DNA of 64,000 nucleotides, taken from contig NZ_LMUK01000024.1 in assembly GCF_009766005.1 (NCBI RefSeq), positions 1-64,000 of the forward strand, read 5' to 3'. This document shows, one piece after another, positions 8,406-16,901 of this stretch. This DNA is from Bradyrhizobium sp. S69. GTDB lineage: Bacteria > Pseudomonadota > Alphaproteobacteria > Rhizobiales > Xanthobacteraceae. The notes beneath the pieces were generated by a model. It saw nothing but the letters and a program-made list of their open reading frames with translations, was not told where the DNA came from and made no database searches. Positions within the stretch are counted from its first letter, which is position 1, and the number at the start of each line of letters is the position of its first letter. The translations under genes and the position numbers were made by a program.

Positions 8406-9677
8406 TTACTTGCTGTAGCTGATGCGGTAGATCGCACCGGCCCAGTCGTCAGCAATGAGGATCGAACCATCCTTGTCGAGAAGGATGTCATCCGGACGGC
8501 CGAGATAGCCTTGGTCGCCTTCGATCCAGCCGGATGCGAACACTTCCTGCTTGGGGTTCTTGCCGTCGGGACCGACGATCACGCGGACGATGCGGCCACC
8601 CTGATACTTATGCCGGTTCCACGAACCGTGTTCGGCAATCAGGATGTTGTTCTTGTAGTCGGCCGGGAACTGGCTGCCGGTATAGAACTTCATGCCGAGC
8701 GGAGCCACATGCGCGCCGAGATTGAGCGCCGGCGGGGTGAATTCCGAACATTTGTGACCCATCGCGAATTTTGGATCCGGCAGGTTGCCCTGATGGCAGT
8801 ACGGATAGCCGAAATGCTCACCCATCTTCGAGATCATGTTGAGCTTGTCGCTCGGCAGATCGTCACTGATCCAGTCACGGGCATTTTCCGTGAACCAGTA
8901 TTTGCCGGAGCGCGGATCAACATCGCCACCGACGCTGTTGCGAACGCCGAGCGCCACGATTTCGGCATTGCCGGTCTTGGGGTCGACACGGCGGATCTGC
9001 GAATTGCCGGTCGGCGGAATGCCGATGTTGAAGGGAGGTCCGAACGGAATATAGAACCAGCCGTCCTTGTCGGCGGCGAGGTACTTCCAGCCATGCGCGG
9101 CATAAGACGGCATGTCGTCATACACGACCTTGCCGTCGCCGAGCTTATCGAGATTGGCTTCGGGGTTGTCGTATTTGATCAGCTTGTTGACGTTGATGAC
9201 GTAGAGCGCGCCGTCCTGGTAGGCGAGACCGGTGGGCATCGGCGGGTTGAGGCCCTTGAGAATGGTCTTGACCTCCTTCTTGCCGCCCTTGTCGGTGATC
9301 GCGTAGACGTTGCCGAGGCCGAACGAACCGACGAACAAGGTGCCCTTATCGCCCCAGGCCATCTGCCGCGCCGCCAACACACCCGAAGCGTAGACCTCGA
9401 TTTTGAAGCCTTTCGGAAGCGTGGGTTGGACCTTCTTGATCACGTTAGCGAGTTCGGCATCCGATGCGCCGGTCGCGGGACCGGACGGCGGCGCCAGACC
9501 CTTCTGCGCTTCGGTTTCGTCGCCGAGGAACCAGTCATCCGGCGGATGCGTCCAGAAATCCTTGTTGCCCGACTGATAATTGTGCAGCGGTTTTTGCTGC
9601 GCGCTGACCTGGCCGGCCCCCGCCAAAAAGGCGATCGCCGCCAACGCCAGTACCGATCGATTGATAGCCATTTTCAT
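8406..9677 (-). CDS. PQQ-dependent sugar dehydrogenase family (L-sorbosone dehydrogenase-like)
   Basis: A 423-residue exported beta-propeller protein of the soluble glucose/sorbosone dehydrogenase family, which uses pyrroloquinoline quinone to oxidise sugars in the periplasm. The signal peptide is MKMAINRSVLALAAIAFLAGAGQVSA. Recognisable blade segments include GLAYQDGALYV, VALGVRNSVGGDVDP, WFTENARDW, GEHFGYPYCHQG, IAEHGSWNRHKYQGGR and the closing SILIADDWAGAIYRISY. The combination of GVRNS and EHGSWNR is typical for the family. It sits upstream of a diheme cytochrome c on the same strand, a likely redox partner. The actual substrate is not evident. Confidence 0.87.
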   Translation of the reverse strand: MKMAINRSVLALAAIAFLAGAGQVSAQQKPLHNYQSGNKDFWTHPPDDWFLGDETEAQKGLAPPSGPATGASDAELANVIKKVQPTLPKGFKIEVYASGVLAARQMAWGDKGTLFVGSFGLGNVYAITDKGGKKEVKTILKGLNPPMPTGLAYQDGALYVINVNKLIKYDNPEANLDKLGDGKVVYDDMPSYAAHGWKYLAADKDGWFYIPFGPPFNIGIPPTGNSQIRRVDPKTGNAEIVALGVRNSVGGDVDPRSGKYWFTENARDWISDDLPSDKLNMISKMGEHFGYPYCHQGNLPDPKFAMGHKCSEFTPPALNLGAHVAPLGMKFYTGSQFPADYKNNILIAEHGSWNRHKYQGGRIVRVIVGPDGKNPKQEVFASGWIEGDQGYLGRPDDILLDKDGSILIADDWAGAIYRISYSK

Positions 9678-10091
9678 TACACACTCCCTATGCAGCAGCC
9701 AGGGCGGCTGCTCGTGCTATTTATTTGAACGTCCGAGGGACGATTTTTTGTGGGTCTGGTATCGAGGTGGGTCAGACGAGCGGCATGCTAGCACATTCGC
9801 CGCAAGAGAGAAGCGGGCTCTGCGACGAGACGACCGAAACGAAACAAATTGAGAAGAAGTTTCTTCAAGCCGGTTTCCTCCGAGGCGATTTTTGGCCACG
9901 CTGCGCTGCGGCATGAACATCCGGCCGACAATCTGTCCTTATGTTCGAAGGAATATAGCGAAATCCGCAAGCCTCCCTTTCGGAAATCCCGTCATGAACC
10001 GGCCGCAATAGAGAAGACATGACAGAGGGCTATAGCCTGCGCATCAATGGCCCGCCTTCGGCGGCGCAACGAGACCAAGGGATGATCCGTC
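9678..10091. other. Divergent intergenic region
   Basis: These 414 bp separate the leftward dehydrogenase gene from the rightward epoxide hydrolase gene. The short frames present have no family resemblance and no clear ribosome sites. The stretch presumably holds two promoters. I could not identify a repeat or RNA gene in it. Confidence 0.5.
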
Positions 10092-11237
10092 ATGACGTCA
10101 CAACCATTCACCCTGCATGTTCCCGACGCCGCGATCGCCGATCTGAAAACCCGGCTCGGTCTGACGCGCTTTCCCGATGCCGCTCCCGGCGAGCCATGGG
10201 CGTTCGGCAGCAGCGTCGCCTATGTCCGCGATCTCGTCGCCTACTGGAAAGACGATTTCGATTGGCGCACGCAGGAAGCGGCCTTGAATGCATTTCCGCA
10301 GTTCAAGGTGCCGCTGCATGACATCGACGTGCATTATCTGCACGTGCCCGGGGTCGGCCCGAACCCATATCCGCTGCTGCTGATGCATGGCTGGCCCGGC
10401 TCGGTCTACGAATTCATCGACATCATCCCGCGGCTGACCGATCCGGCCCGGTTCGGCGGCGACCCCCGCGACGCGTTCACGGTGATCGCGCCGTCGCTGC
10501 CCGGCTATGGGCTATCCTTCAAGCCCGGGCAAAAGCGGTTCATTCTGCAGGACATCGCGGCGTGCCTGCACGATCTGATGACGGACGTGCTCGGCTTCCG
10601 GCAGTTTGCCGTGCAGGGCGGCGATTGGGGCGCCGGCGTGGCCTCGATCATCGGACAACAATATCCGTCGTCGGTCTGCGGCATCCATCTCAATCTGCTG
10701 TTCGCGCCGCGCGACCCCGCTGCGAGCGGCACCAATGCGGAGGAACAGCGATATTTGGAAGTTCTGCGGCACTGGCTCAAGGAAGAGACCGGCTATCAGC
10801 AGATTCAGGGGACCAAGCCGCAAACGCTGGCTTTCGCGATGACGGATTCGCCTGCCGGGCTGGCGGCCTGGATCGCGGAAAAATTCCGCTCCTGGTCGGA
10901 TTGCGACGGCGTTCCGGAAAACGCCATCAGCCGCGACCGCATGCTGGCGAACATCGCGCTCTATTGGTTCACCGGCGCGATCGGATCGTCGTTCTGGCCG
11001 TATTACGGCCGCGTGCATTCGAACTGGCCGCTCTCGCCGGCCCAGCCGGTCACGGTACCCACCGGCTATGCGGCATTCCCAAAGGAAATCATCGTGCCGC
11101 CACGATCGGTCGCGGAAAGGACCTATACCAACATCCAGCGCTGGACCGTGATGCAGAAAGGCGGCCACTTCGCCGCCATGGAGCAGCCGGCCGCACTTGC
11201 CGCGGAAATCCAGCAGTTCTTCCGCGAACTGCGCTGA
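10092..11237 (+). CDS. Epoxide hydrolase (alpha/beta hydrolase with EHN domain)
   Basis: A 381-residue enzyme of the microsomal/juvenile-hormone epoxide hydrolase type that opens epoxides to diols. The EHN lid domain spans about residues 1-110 (FTLHVPDAAIADLKTRLGLT at the N-terminus). The oxyanion motif HGWPGS is at 99-104 and the nucleophile motif GGDWG holds Asp178. The late KGGHFAAMEQP segment supplies the catalytic His, and Tyr-rich lid segments are present. AAGGGA lies upstream of ATG 10092. No signal peptide is seen. Natural substrate unknown. Confidence 0.9.
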   Translation: MTSQPFTLHVPDAAIADLKTRLGLTRFPDAAPGEPWAFGSSVAYVRDLVAYWKDDFDWRTQEAALNAFPQFKVPLHDIDVHYLHVPGVGPNPYPLLLMHGWPGSVYEFIDIIPRLTDPARFGGDPRDAFTVIAPSLPGYGLSFKPGQKRFILQDIAACLHDLMTDVLGFRQFAVQGGDWGAGVASIIGQQYPSSVCGIHLNLLFAPRDPAASGTNAEEQRYLEVLRHWLKEETGYQQIQGTKPQTLAFAMTDSPAGLAAWIAEKFRSWSDCDGVPENAISRDRMLANIALYWFTGAIGSSFWPYYGRVHSNWPLSPAQPVTVPTGYAAFPKEIIVPPRSVAERTYTNIQRWTVMQKGGHFAAMEQPAALAAEIQQFFRELR

Positions 11238-11417
11238 GCAAGTGGCTAAAGCGTGACGGGCTGGAGTTGAACCGGCTCGCCGTCAGCGTCAGCACGGCAC
11301 ATCCGAGTGCTCTGGAGGGGGCAGACACAAAATCGCGAAAACAACCCCATGCAAAGTAGGACGGCGCGCGAAAAAGGACCCGGCGCCGCGACCCGGCCTA
11401 ATCTCACCCCGCTCCAG

Positions 11418-11489
11418 AGCATGACCTCCGGGCAAACGCTTCGCGTTTGTCCCGGGGGAAAACCGGTATCCACTTTTCCGGATCATGCT
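11418..11489. repeat. Palindromic intergenic repeat, family A copy 1
   Basis: It starts AGCATGAC and ends GGATCATGCT, with an internal AAACGCTTCGCGTTT hairpin and the unit AAAACCGGTATCCACTTTT. Related copies lie at 17851-17897 and 22341-22412. It sits between convergent genes and may terminate both. Confidence 0.85.
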
Positions 11490-11496
11490 TTACCGG

Positions 11497-13254
11497 CTAT
11501 TTCGGAAGCCTGCCCGCTTCGATGGCGTCGATCTGCAAGGCGATGTAGCGGCTATAGATGCGGCATTGCGAAAACGCGCCGCCGGTGAACCACAGGCCGG
11601 GCTGTGCGGTGCGGACCCACATATTGCGCAGCTCCTGGGTCTTCTCGTCGAATCCCCAGATACGCCCGACCCGGTTGGCGGTATCGGCGCCGAACAGCGT
11701 GCCGAGCAGGTGATCGAGCCCTTTATAGCCCGTCGCCAGCACCACCAGATCCGCTTTGCGAACTGAACCGTCGTCGAACTCCAAGCCCTCGGCGACGAAC
11801 CGCTTGATATCGGTGGCCTGAATCAAACGAATTTTCCCATCCGCGATCAGCTCGGAAGCGCCGACATTGAAATAATAGCCGCCGCCCCGCGACCGGAATT
11901 TCAGCGGCCAACCGGTGCCGTCCTCGCCGAATTCCAGCCTGAAGCCGGCCGCTTCGAGCCGCGCCAGCAGCGGCGCGTCGAGCCGCTTCACCTCGTCGGT
12001 GATGAGCTTGTGCGCGGCCTTCGTCACCGCCAGCGGCACGCCGGAATTCAGCACGTCGCGCGTTTCGATCGCCGGCCCCTCGCCCAGATAGGTTTTATCA
12101 TAGAGCTGCGCCGGCTCGACATTGACGATCATGGTCGGGCTTCGCTGCACCATGGTGACATCGGCGCCATGGGCTTGCAATTCCTGGCAAACGTCGTGCG
12201 CGCTGGTGCCGGTTCCGAACACGACGACGGACTTTCCCCGCCATTCGCTGCCGCCGGAAAACCGGCTGGAGTGAACAACGCTGCCGGCAAAATCCTCCAG
12301 CGTCGCGATCTCGGGGATATTCGGCGTGCCGCTGACGCTGGTCGCAAGCACGATATGCCTGGGCCGCAGCGTGCGTGCGCTGCCCTCGGCGGTTCGGACA
12401 TGCGCCGACCACCGCTGCGTGGCCTCGTCATACGCGGCCCCTTCGAATGTCGTTTCGGTCCAAAAATTGACCTCCATGACGTCAACGTAACTCTCGAGCC
12501 AGTTCGCGATCTGGTCCTTTGGAATGTAGTCCGGGAACGATCGCGGAAAGGGCAGGTAACGCAGATGATTGACCGGCGTCTTGTTGTGGAGTTTGAGCCC
12601 GTGATAGCGCAGCCGCCAATTGTCCCCGACGCGGCTGTTTCGATCGATGACAAGCGCATCGAGGCCGATACGCTTGAGCTCGACGGCCGCGGAAATGCCG
12701 GCGTGACCGCCGCCGACGATGAGAACATCCGGCTCGCGATCGGCGAACGCGATCTCGGCCTGCCGCAAAGCGAGCCAGTCGGGGCCTGCGAAATCACGCG
12801 CGTGGGAGCTCAAGCCGTCACGCTTCGACCGCGCCTCGCAGACCAGGTCGAAATCCGCCGATGTCGAGATCGTCCAGGCCTGCGGCGCAGCACCCGATGA
12901 ACACACCAGCCTGAGGGCGCCGATTCCCGGGCCATCGACCGTCCCAAAGGAAATCACGGCCTCGATGACCTCGCGGCCCGCGACCGTCGCCCGGCGCGGA
13001 GCAAGCGCTACGGCATTCACCCGGAAATCAGTCGCATGAACCTCGGCGGCGCATCGGCCCAATTCGTTGCAGAGTGTTTCGCGGCCGCTAAAGGTCGCGA
13101 GCTGCCACGAAATCCCGAACAGATTCCGCCAATGGCTATCGGCCAGGAAAAGCGCGGCCAGCGCCTCGTTGTCGCTTTGCGCCAGCGCGAGATTGAACGC
13201 GCGCACCCACGCTTCCACCGCCTGTTCGGCCGAGGCCGTCGGTCTCTCCAGCAT
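11497..13254 (-). CDS. FAD-dependent flavoprotein monooxygenase with N-terminal NTF2-like domain
   Basis: A protein of about 585 residues. The first 140 residues look like an NTF2/SnoaL-like domain (WVRAFNLALAQSDNEALAALF). The rest is a flavin-containing monooxygenase: FAD motif VLIVGGGHAGISAA near residue 180, VGDNWRLRYHGLKLH, a second dinucleotide site VVFGTGTSAHDVCQEL for NADPH, and VVLATGY near the C-terminus. It probably oxygenates an organic sulfide, amine or ketone. ATG 13254 is preferred over the GTG at 13272 because GAGGGGA lies upstream at the right distance. It is convergent with the epoxide hydrolase gene; no operon is evident. Confidence 0.85.
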   Translation of the reverse strand: MLERPTASAEQAVEAWVRAFNLALAQSDNEALAALFLADSHWRNLFGISWQLATFSGRETLCNELGRCAAEVHATDFRVNAVALAPRRATVAGREVIEAVISFGTVDGPGIGALRLVCSSGAAPQAWTISTSADFDLVCEARSKRDGLSSHARDFAGPDWLALRQAEIAFADREPDVLIVGGGHAGISAAVELKRIGLDALVIDRNSRVGDNWRLRYHGLKLHNKTPVNHLRYLPFPRSFPDYIPKDQIANWLESYVDVMEVNFWTETTFEGAAYDEATQRWSAHVRTAEGSARTLRPRHIVLATSVSGTPNIPEIATLEDFAGSVVHSSRFSGGSEWRGKSVVVFGTGTSAHDVCQELQAHGADVTMVQRSPTMIVNVEPAQLYDKTYLGEGPAIETRDVLNSGVPLAVTKAAHKLITDEVKRLDAPLLARLEAAGFRLEFGEDGTGWPLKFRSRGGGYYFNVGASELIADGKIRLIQATDIKRFVAEGLEFDDGSVRKADLVVLATGYKGLDHLLGTLFGADTANRVGRIWGFDEKTQELRNMWVRTAQPGLWFTGGAFSQCRIYSRYIALQIDAIEAGRLPK

Positions 13255-13395
13255 CGATGCGTTTCCCCTCACGAAGTCGGTCGCGGTTTTATTGTCGGCC
13301 TATCCGAAAAAGTTCGGGCCCAAGGAACCGAATCGGGTTCCCGCGGCTTATGGTCACGGACTTTGATCGAGGCCACTACAGCGAGGCCCACAAAA

Positions 13396-13587
13396 ATGAA
13401 GATGCTCAAGCGTCTCTTTCAATTCTCGCAAAAATTCAGGCGAGCAGGCAGGAAGCCCCCGACCGAACCTCAATTGTACTCCCCGGTTGATCCCGACGAA
13501 TTCGCCCGGCTGCTGACGAGCCGCCGGCCGGGCGATCTGAGGATCCTGGCGCGGAAGCTGAGCCTGCCCGCGAAAGTAAGCATCTGA
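13396..13587 (+). CDS. Possible small hypothetical protein (63 aa)
   Basis: A basic 63-residue frame starting ATG 13396 (MKMLKRLFQFSQKFRR) and ending between two leftward genes. It contains PVDPDEFARLL and RRPGDLRILARKLSLP. The ribosome site is weak (GCGAGG). I recognise no family. It is plausible as a small gene because it begins just outside the flavoprotein gene and ends before the SDR-like gene, but it could equally be chance in high-G+C DNA. Confidence 0.3.
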   Translation: MKMLKRLFQFSQKFRRAGRKPPTEPQLYSPVDPDEFARLLTSRRPGDLRILARKLSLPAKVSI

Positions 13588-13614
13588 CTGAGGTATCGCC
13601 GGCTTCCGCGTGCG

Positions 13615-14394
13615 TTACACCACCGGCGAGCGGCCGCCATCGACATTGATGGCGGTGCCCGTGATGTAGGAGCCCTGCTCGGAGGCCAGGAAGCAGGCGA
13701 GATTGGCGAATTCTTCCGCCGTCCCCATGCGTCCCAGCGGAATGCCCTTGGCCATGTTCCCGGTGAACTCGTTGAAGTCGGTGCCCGGCGCGGTCTTGGC
13801 GTGGCGCTGCACCCACTGATCGCTGACGATCAGGCCGACCAGCATCGCATTGACCAGAATGTTGTGCGGACCGCCTTCGCCCGCCATCACTTTTGTCAGG
13901 GCCATGCCGGCCGCCCGCGACACCGAGGTCGGCGTCGAGGCCGGCGGCGGCGCTTTGGCGGCGGTGTTGAGCACGTTGATGATGCGGCCCCATTTGCGCT
14001 GCTTCATGCCCGGCCAGGCCAGCCGGCTGAAGCGGATCGCGGCGAACAGTTTCAGGTCGAGGTCTTGCTGCCACATCTCGTCGGTCACGGTTTCAAACGA
14101 CATCGCGCGCGACGTGCCGGCATTGTTGACGAGAATGTCGACCTGGCCGAAATCGCTCACGATCTTCTCAAAGGTGCTGGAGATATCCGCCGCCTTTGAG
14201 ACGTCGCAGACATAGTCGCGGACTTCGAGGCCATCCTTGGCCAGCGCCGCTCGCGCCGCCGCGAGATCTTCGGCGCCCCGCGCCACGATCGCAACCTTGC
14301 CGCCCGATTCGGCAAACCGCCGCGCCATCGCGAACCCGAGACCCTTGCTGCCGCCGGTGACGATGGCAACGCGATCTTGCATGGTGACATTCAT
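13615..14394 (-). CDS. SDR-fold protein with substituted catalytic tetrad
   Basis: A 259-residue short-chain dehydrogenase-fold protein with an intact coenzyme motif (VTGGSKGLG, residues 12-20) and NNAG (90-93). The catalytic positions are all changed: the YxxxK motif reads TSVSR (Thr156, Arg160) and the Ser position is Asn143. The C-terminal LASEQGSYITGTAINVDGG is canonical. It therefore binds a nucleotide but may not perform standard dehydrogenation. The start at 14394 fits the Rossmann strand. Neighbours are unrelated. Family membership is certain; activity is not. Confidence 0.85.
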   Translation of the reverse strand: MNVTMQDRVAIVTGGSKGLGFAMARRFAESGGKVAIVARGAEDLAAARAALAKDGLEVRDYVCDVSKAADISSTFEKIVSDFGQVDILVNNAGTSRAMSFETVTDEMWQQDLDLKLFAAIRFSRLAWPGMKQRKWGRIINVLNTAAKAPPPASTPTSVSRAAGMALTKVMAGEGGPHNILVNAMLVGLIVSDQWVQRHAKTAPGTDFNEFTGNMAKGIPLGRMGTAEEFANLACFLASEQGSYITGTAINVDGGRSPVV

Positions 14395-14566
14395 GGTGGT
14401 TTCTCCCGTCGCGCCTTGTTCCGGCGGCTGTCGTTGGTTGAGCCGACGCCAGAATAGGTGTCAGACCGGAGATTGGAAATAGCGGATCATCTCGGCGAGG
14501 CCGCGAACGCGTTGAAACGAACACCGCATTTTTTGAAGGCTCTGCTCGCAATAACGATGATCCACG

Positions 14567-15574
14567 TCATGCGGCGTTCCTAAATGACCTATATGGAACA
14601 CGAGAGCGCCGAATGCGGACATTGTAGTTGAGGCCGGCGGCCTTTATTATCCGGCGAACGTTGACTTCCGCATTGTTTGGCGCGGCCGGACCGATTACGA
14701 TGCTGACCACTTTCCCGTGATCCCGTAGCTGTAAGTGGTGCGGTATGTATCGGACGACCATGCCGTTTCTCGTTCGCGTTGAAACTTTCCCTCGCAGCCG
14801 TTTCTTTTCGGCGACGATTACTAGACGGACCTCGCTTTCGTGCTTGTAGGCGGGATGTTTACACGTGATGGCGTTCCAAATTAGAGGTACCGCGATAACG
14901 GATCTTGCGAGTCGATTCAGAAATTCCATACCTATCGTTTTATTTCGCAAGTGATGGCGCGCATATATCAGTGCGGCATCTAGTATCGAGGTCGCCTTGT
15001 CTATCCCCTTAAGGTGCCTCGCTCGCGTATGCGCATCCTTGTAAACGACTGGCCCAGTAAAGGTATTCTTTCGTGGGTCTTTGCTCTGTTCTTCCGTTGG
15101 GGCGAACACGTCGTGGGAAAACGCGATGGCCACGCCGCGACCATCGTCCGCGTAGGCGCGCCACTGACCTAAGTCATCTCCGTTTCTGCTAAACGAGGCG
15201 ATGAAAAAGTCGAATACTCGACCAAAATTGCGTTTCGTTAGGAGATCATCAATCCAGCCGAAGAGCATGCTATGATAACCGCCCGTGGCCATGCGCGGTG
15301 CGAGCAGTGTCTTTGCTAGATCGATTCCGTGCATCAATTCGGTTTTGTCATTTAGGTGTCGATAGTCCGTGAACCAAATCTCCTGATTCTTTAAGATTCC
15401 TTCGAGGCCGCGCATATCTGTGTAGTGATACAGGGGTGCTACTATTCGACTCCGACGTTCGATTTTACGAAAGTAATCGTCTCCCCACGCGTGATAGTCA
15501 TTTATCGCCACCTCCAACGTGTGCGGAAGGTCGACATGTGGCAGCATTACGAAGCCCGGTTTTGGCTTTTTCAT
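14567..15574 (-). CDS. DUF2971 domain-containing protein
   Basis: A 335-residue soluble protein. The region PLYHYTDMRGLEGILKNQEIWFTDYRHLNDKTE (two halves: YHYTDMRGLEGIL and WFTDYRHLNDKTEL) is the signature of DUF2971, a family of unknown biochemical role. Later segments SFSRNGDDLGQWRAYADDGRGVAIAF and KHESEVRLVIV also fit. Base composition is visibly lower in G+C than its neighbours (many AT-rich codons near 14880-15520), suggesting transfer. Together with the next gene it occupies an islet beside tRNA-Gly. The start ATG 15574 is preceded by GGGGAC; an internal ATG ten codons in is an alternative. Confidence 0.8.
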   Translation of the reverse strand: MKKPKPGFVMLPHVDLPHTLEVAINDYHAWGDDYFRKIERRSRIVAPLYHYTDMRGLEGILKNQEIWFTDYRHLNDKTELMHGIDLAKTLLAPRMATGGYHSMLFGWIDDLLTKRNFGRVFDFFIASFSRNGDDLGQWRAYADDGRGVAIAFSHDVFAPTEEQSKDPRKNTFTGPVVYKDAHTRARHLKGIDKATSILDAALIYARHHLRNKTIGMEFLNRLARSVIAVPLIWNAITCKHPAYKHESEVRLVIVAEKKRLRGKVSTRTRNGMVVRYIPHHLQLRDHGKVVSIVIGPAAPNNAEVNVRRIIKAAGLNYNVRIRRSRVPYRSFRNAA

Positions 15575-15687
15575 AATGCGTCCCCAATCTCCGGCTGCAA
15601 TGTACTATTGGCACTCTCAAGCGGCAGTGCGCGATCGAACGACTTGAGCGTTTAACCTGCTCCTTGAGCATCATCTCGGATAGGCGC

Positions 15688-16173
15688 TTAAGGCCAACTC
15701 AACCACCAAACCCGGTCCGGTCGTCTAAACGTGAGGAATGGCTTAAATCTCACGGCAAATCCCTTCTGTTCATCGCCTTGCAATCTTATCCACTCCAAAT
15801 TCTCGCGTCTAATCGCGTCATCGGCGGCTCGTTCGTCGCTCGTCGCAGATTCCTTCGCCGCAGTATCAGCGTGTTTCCAGATCGTAACGCGCTGCTGTAG
15901 TTCGCGAAGGTATCGGTACATGCCATCGTCGAACAGAAATTGTGCGTCCAAGGCGGCTAGGCCGTAAACGGCCAAGTCGCTGTCCGAAATCTCGCTGGAG
16001 TAGACGCTTGCCAGAAGTGAGCGTGTACTTTCATAGACCTTGAGCCGCCTGTCGTATTGGCGATCAAATGCGTCTAAGCTCAGCTTCTCATCAGCGATCA
16101 GCATCTGCCGTGCAGCGATCCAAACACCGACGACGGCGATAAGCGGCACGAGAACTGCCGGGCTGAAGAACAT
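15688..16173 (-). CDS. Hypothetical single-pass membrane protein (islet)
   Basis: A 161-residue protein with one N-terminal hydrophobic helix (MFFSPAVLVPLIAVVGVWIAA) followed by a largely charged, helical cytoplasmic region (DAFDRQYDRRLKVYES, YRYLRELQQRVTIWKH) that may form a coiled coil. No family is recognised. Codon use is more A+T-rich than the flanks, like the DUF2971 gene 113 nt downstream on the same strand; the pair could be one transcript. It ends close to the 3' end of tRNA-Gly, a common integration point. Function unknown. Confidence 0.65.
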   Translation of the reverse strand: MFFSPAVLVPLIAVVGVWIAARQMLIADEKLSLDAFDRQYDRRLKVYESTRSLLASVYSSEISDSDLAVYGLAALDAQFLFDDGMYRYLRELQQRVTIWKHADTAAKESATSDERAADDAIRRENLEWIRLQGDEQKGFAVRFKPFLTFRRPDRVWWLSWP

Positions 16174-16238
16174 CGTTACGCTCGCGGCGAGTAACCTCTA
16201 TTCGGACGGTCCAATACGCAAGCTAAGTGCTTGAAAAT

Positions 16239-16313
<75 letters not shown>

Positions 16314-16901
16314 ATCCGAGAGGCCGGCGATGGAGCGCCGACGACGGGCAGAGCTATGCCAAATGCGGCCTCCGAATGCAACAGTCCGTCTGCCGATCAA
16401 TTCGAGCGGTTCGGGCGATTTGGCCCTCAAATCCTCCGAATCGGCCCGAAATGACGCCAATCGCCGTTAACCTATGTCGCGGGCGGCTGTTTTCACGATT
16501 CGGGCTGCCCACGGGTCGATCGCGTAGAGATCTTGTGGTCTTGCACACGCTGGCAACAGGTCGTCCCTGCGAACGCAGGGACCCATAGCCACTGACCTCA
16601 AAAGTGAAAAAAGGCCTCTGCCGCAGTGCCGAAACGAGGGTCCGCGCCGTATGGGTCCCTGCGTTCGCAGGGACGACGCGTTGAAGAGACCTCGCAAAAT
16701 CGAGACTTCCGCACGCGGGCAGCACAGAAAATGCCATCCCCGCCGATCGCGCGGGCGATTCGAACCCGTCCGGAGGGCCGGACAGCCCGGAACCCAATTG
16801 AAATTTCCGCGCAACCCGCCACTTAAGCCAGAGAACTTCTAAACCCTAGGCCCGGCCATGCTACAACGGGCCCGATCCCTTAGATATCAGGCGAGGAACT
16901 C
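16314..16901. other. Non-coding stretch between tRNA-Gly and cnoX
   Basis: About 590 bp without a credible gene. Frames reading through it on the left strand are composed of repeat-derived peptides. The main content is the inverted-repeat element at 16560-16677. The remainder presumably includes the tRNA promoter and the cnoX promoter. Confidence 0.6.
16560..16677. repeat. Element with perfect 28-bp inverted terminal arms
   Basis: Two perfectly complementary 28-bp arms (16560-16587 and 16650-16677) flank a 62-nt core. Each arm is itself a palindrome around TCCCTGCGAACGCAGGGA. This symmetric structure resembles a non-autonomous miniature element or a compound palindromic unit. The core has no coding content. 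Confidence 0.75.

Noticed and set aside
8511..9728. A 405-codon rightward frame opposite the PQQ dehydrogenase
   Set aside because: Shadow frame; the leftward gene has signal peptide and propeller motifs.
14400..14570. Search for a direct repeat of the tRNA-Gly 3' end marking the far side of the islet
   Set aside because: No convincing copy of the tRNA 3' sequence was found, so attachment sites are not claimed.
16354..16842. Several frames between tRNA-Gly and cnoX
   Set aside because: They translate through the inverted-repeat element and carry repeat-derived peptides such as GPCVRRDD; not genes.
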